A DNA stretch of 51,872 nt from Curtobacterium sp. MCBA15_008. GTDB taxonomy: Bacteria > Actinomycetota > Actinomycetes > Actinomycetales > Microbacteriaceae. Each line of letters begins with the position of its first letter. Within the stretch, counting starts at the first letter, position 1. Below the pieces are notes generated by a model, which searched no databases, was not told where the DNA came from, and worked only from the letters and a program-made list of their open reading frames with translations. The stretch spans positions 1 to 51,872 of the forward strand of contig NZ_MJGN01000021.1 in NCBI RefSeq assembly GCF_001865065.1, in the 5' to 3' direction. A program made the position numbers and the translations under genes. Of the stretch, positions 50,529-51,872 are shown in pieces.

Positions 50529-50639
50529 GAAGGTCTCTTCCGTCGTGATCGGCACGATGTCCCGATCACGACCGGCGCCCCGGGGCCGGATCGTTCCGGA
50601 CCGTACTGACGGGGACACCGAGGAGGAATACTCCCCTTC
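50529..50639 (-). ncRNA. yybP-ykoY (Mn2+) riboswitch of terC
   Basis: On the minus strand the 5' arm is GAAGGGGAGTA (50639-50629) and the 3' arm GAGACCTTC (50537-50529). GAAGG and CCTTC form P1. These are the signature arms of the yybP-ykoY class. The 3' strand CCTTCAGG (50533-50526) is also perfectly complementary to CCTGAAGG (50474-50467), which carries the terC ribosome site. Confidence 0.85.
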
Positions 50640-50694
50640 GTGATCCCGAGCATACCGGGCACAGCGCACGTGCGCCGCGCTCTAAGCTGGGAGC

Positions 50695-51564
50695 ATGGCG
50701 AGTTCCTGGTCACTGTCCTCCCGGTTGCGCGGGCTGTTCCAGCGCAAGACGATCGACGAGACGACGTGGGACGACCTCGAGACCGCGCTCATCGGTGCGG
50801 ATTTCGGCCCCGACATCGCGGACGAGATCATCGAGGACCTGCACGCCCGCGTCGACCGGTACGGCACGACCGACCCCGCGGACCTGCAGCGCATGCTCCG
50901 CGAGGTGCTCGAGGAGCGGCTCTCGAAGCTCGACACCACGCTGAAGCTCAGTGCTCGGCCGGCCGTCGTGCTGGTCGTCGGGGTGAACGGCGTGGGGAAG
51001 ACCACGACCATCGGCAAGTTCGCGAAGTTCCTCAAGACCTACGACCGCACGGTGCTCGTGGGCGCGGCGGACACGTTCCGCGCTGCCGCCGTCGAGCAGG
51101 TCGCGACGTGGGCCGAGCGCGCCGGTGTCGACGTCGTGCGGCCGTCGCAGCCCGGGCAGGACCCGGCGTCGGTGGCGTACCAGACCGTCGAGAAGGCCAT
51201 CCGCGACAACACCGAGATCGTGGTCATCGACACGGCCGGCCGCCTCCACACGAAGGCGGGCCTGATGGACGAGCTGACGAAGATCAAGCGCGTCGTCGAG
51301 AAGCAGACCGAGATATCCGAGGTGCTGCTCGTCCTCGACGCCACCACCGGGCAGAACGGGCTCGCGCAGGCGCAGGCGTTCATCGAGGGCGCCGGGGTCA
51401 CCGGACTCGTCATCACCAAGCTCGACGGCTCGGCCAAGGCCGGGTTCGTGCTCAGCGTGCAGGAGAAGACGGGCATCCCGATCAAGCTCATCGGCCAGGG
51501 CGAGGGCATCAACGACCTCACGGGCTTCACCCCGCACGTGTTCGTGCAGAACCTCGTCGGCTGA
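50695..51564 (+). CDS. ftsY: Signal recognition particle receptor FtsY
   Basis: 289 aa, N and G domains only, with almost no acidic A domain, as in many actinobacteria. SRP GTPase motifs are GVNGVGKTTTIGKFA, DTFRAAAVEQ, DTAGRLH and TKLDGSAKAG. Docks ribosome-SRP complexes at the membrane. TAAGCT ends 6 nt before the ATG and the intervening GGGAGC could serve as ribosome site only in a longer transcript, so a leaderless start is likely. Confidence 0.97.
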   Translation: MASSWSLSSRLRGLFQRKTIDETTWDDLETALIGADFGPDIADEIIEDLHARVDRYGTTDPADLQRMLREVLEERLSKLDTTLKLSARPAVVLVVGVNGVGKTTTIGKFAKFLKTYDRTVLVGAADTFRAAAVEQVATWAERAGVDVVRPSQPGQDPASVAYQTVEKAIRDNTEIVVIDTAGRLHTKAGLMDELTKIKRVVEKQTEISEVLLVLDATTGQNGLAQAQAFIEGAGVTGLVITKLDGSAKAGFVLSVQEKTGIPIKLIGQGEGINDLTGFTPHVFVQNLVG

Positions 51565-51661
51565 GGGCTCCTGCAGCAGCGAACCAGAACGCGGCTCGGC
51601 GAGTAGTGTCCCCTTCGGCCCGGGCACCCGCTCGGTCTCGTTCCAGGGATTGGAGACCCTC

Positions 51662-51820
51662 ATGCCCGCACTGCTGATCATCGCGATCATCGTCGGCCTC
51701 GTCCTGCTCTTCAGCGGCATCTTCGTCGGTGCCCTGAAGTTCCTGCTCTGGGTGGGCATCGTGCTCATCCTGCTGGCGGTCATCGGCTGGCTCCTCCGGA
51801 GCATCCGCGGTCGCGCCTAG
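51662..51820 (+). CDS. Small hydrophobic protein, 52 aa, two membrane helices
   Basis: ATG with GGAGA 5 nt upstream. Two hydrophobic segments, LLIIAIIVGLVLLFSG and FLLWVGIVLILLAVIGWLL, are separated by a short FVGALK loop, and the protein ends in RSIRGRA, so both ends are probably cytoplasmic. Many actinobacteria encode proteins of this kind; function unknown. 97 bp after ftsY, with its own possible -10 (TAGTGT at 51604). Confidence 0.65.
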   Translation: MPALLIIAIIVGLVLLFSGIFVGALKFLLWVGIVLILLAVIGWLLRSIRGRA

Positions 51821-51853
51821 CGACCAGACGCCCTGAACCGGGGCAGCAACGAA

Positions 51854-51872
51854 CGGGAGGCACGGTGCCAGC
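51854..51872. repeat. Left half of another repeated hairpin, cut by the window end
   Basis: The last 19 bases read ACGGGAGGCACGGTGCCAGC-like, matching the left arm and centre of the palindrome at 49374 with one base changed (GCACGG for GCGCGG). The right arm would lie outside the window. Confidence 0.6.

Noticed and set aside
50460..50669. N-terminal extension of TerC into the leader
   Set aside because: The stretch carries the riboswitch arms, the encoded peptide is unlike TerC, and the ribosome site favours TTG 50459.

Overview
The window is a high-GC actinobacterial chromosome segment. A Micrococcales-type housekeeping block (leuCD-murA-plsC-gpsA-ddl-DUF3515-thiL-rsmD-recG-coaD-yceD-rpmF-rnc-mutM-smc-ftsY), actinobacterial DUF3515, many GTG starts, 4-bp stop/start overlaps and apparently leaderless promoters point to Microbacteriaceae. 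Curtobacterium is my best guess for genus, but this is inference from style and gene order, not from a search.

Layout. 1-2.8 kb: gltX, a thioredoxin-reductase-like flavoprotein and tRNA-Gln(CTG). 2.9-20.4 kb: an exopolysaccharide-type cluster with a GH16 enzyme, a large polytopic membrane protein, four GT2 glycosyltransferases, one GT4, one GT14-like transferase, a Wzx-type flippase, a secreted PIG-L/LmbE deacetylase with discoidin-like domains, and a single-module adenylation-carrier-thioesterase enzyme with no condensation domain. A 55-aa cysteine-rich protein, easily missed because of its size, sits inside this cluster. 20.5-25.5 kb: a sugar ABC importer (lipoprotein binding protein and two permeases, no ATPase gene), a small membrane protein and a LacI regulator, with two LacI-type palindromes in front. 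25.7-30.8 kb: MBL-fold hydrolase, DUF72 protein, two identical tRNA-Glu(CTC) genes, a Rid-family protein, paired CrcB fluoride channel genes, a histidine phosphatase and a FUSC-like membrane protein. 30.9-51.8 kb: the housekeeping block, with a TerC metal transporter placed between smc and ftsY behind a yybP-ykoY-type (Mn2+) riboswitch.

How it works together. The 2.9-20.4 kb genes read as a pathway that assembles a lipid-linked saccharide (GT2/GT4/GT14), flips it (Wzx) and trims or deacetylates it outside the cell (GH16, LmbE). The adenylation-carrier-thioesterase protein could add or make an acyl group. No priming phosphoglycosyl transferase or certain Wzy polymerase is in view. Five intergenic regions of this cluster share a near-palindromic 14-bp motif (TGCGGKTTSMCGYA), which suggests one regulator for the whole set. 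The binding-protein gene of the sugar importer is separated from its permeases by a 19-bp perfect hairpin, which belongs to a repeat-hairpin family found at other gene ends in the window.

Most interesting items: the cluster-wide motif, the condensation-less A-T-TE enzyme whose adenylation domain lacks the amino-acid-binding Asp, the terC riboswitch whose P1 strand is exactly complementary to the terC ribosome binding site, the overlapping divergent -10 elements of thiL/DUF3515, and the recurrent long-hairpin family.
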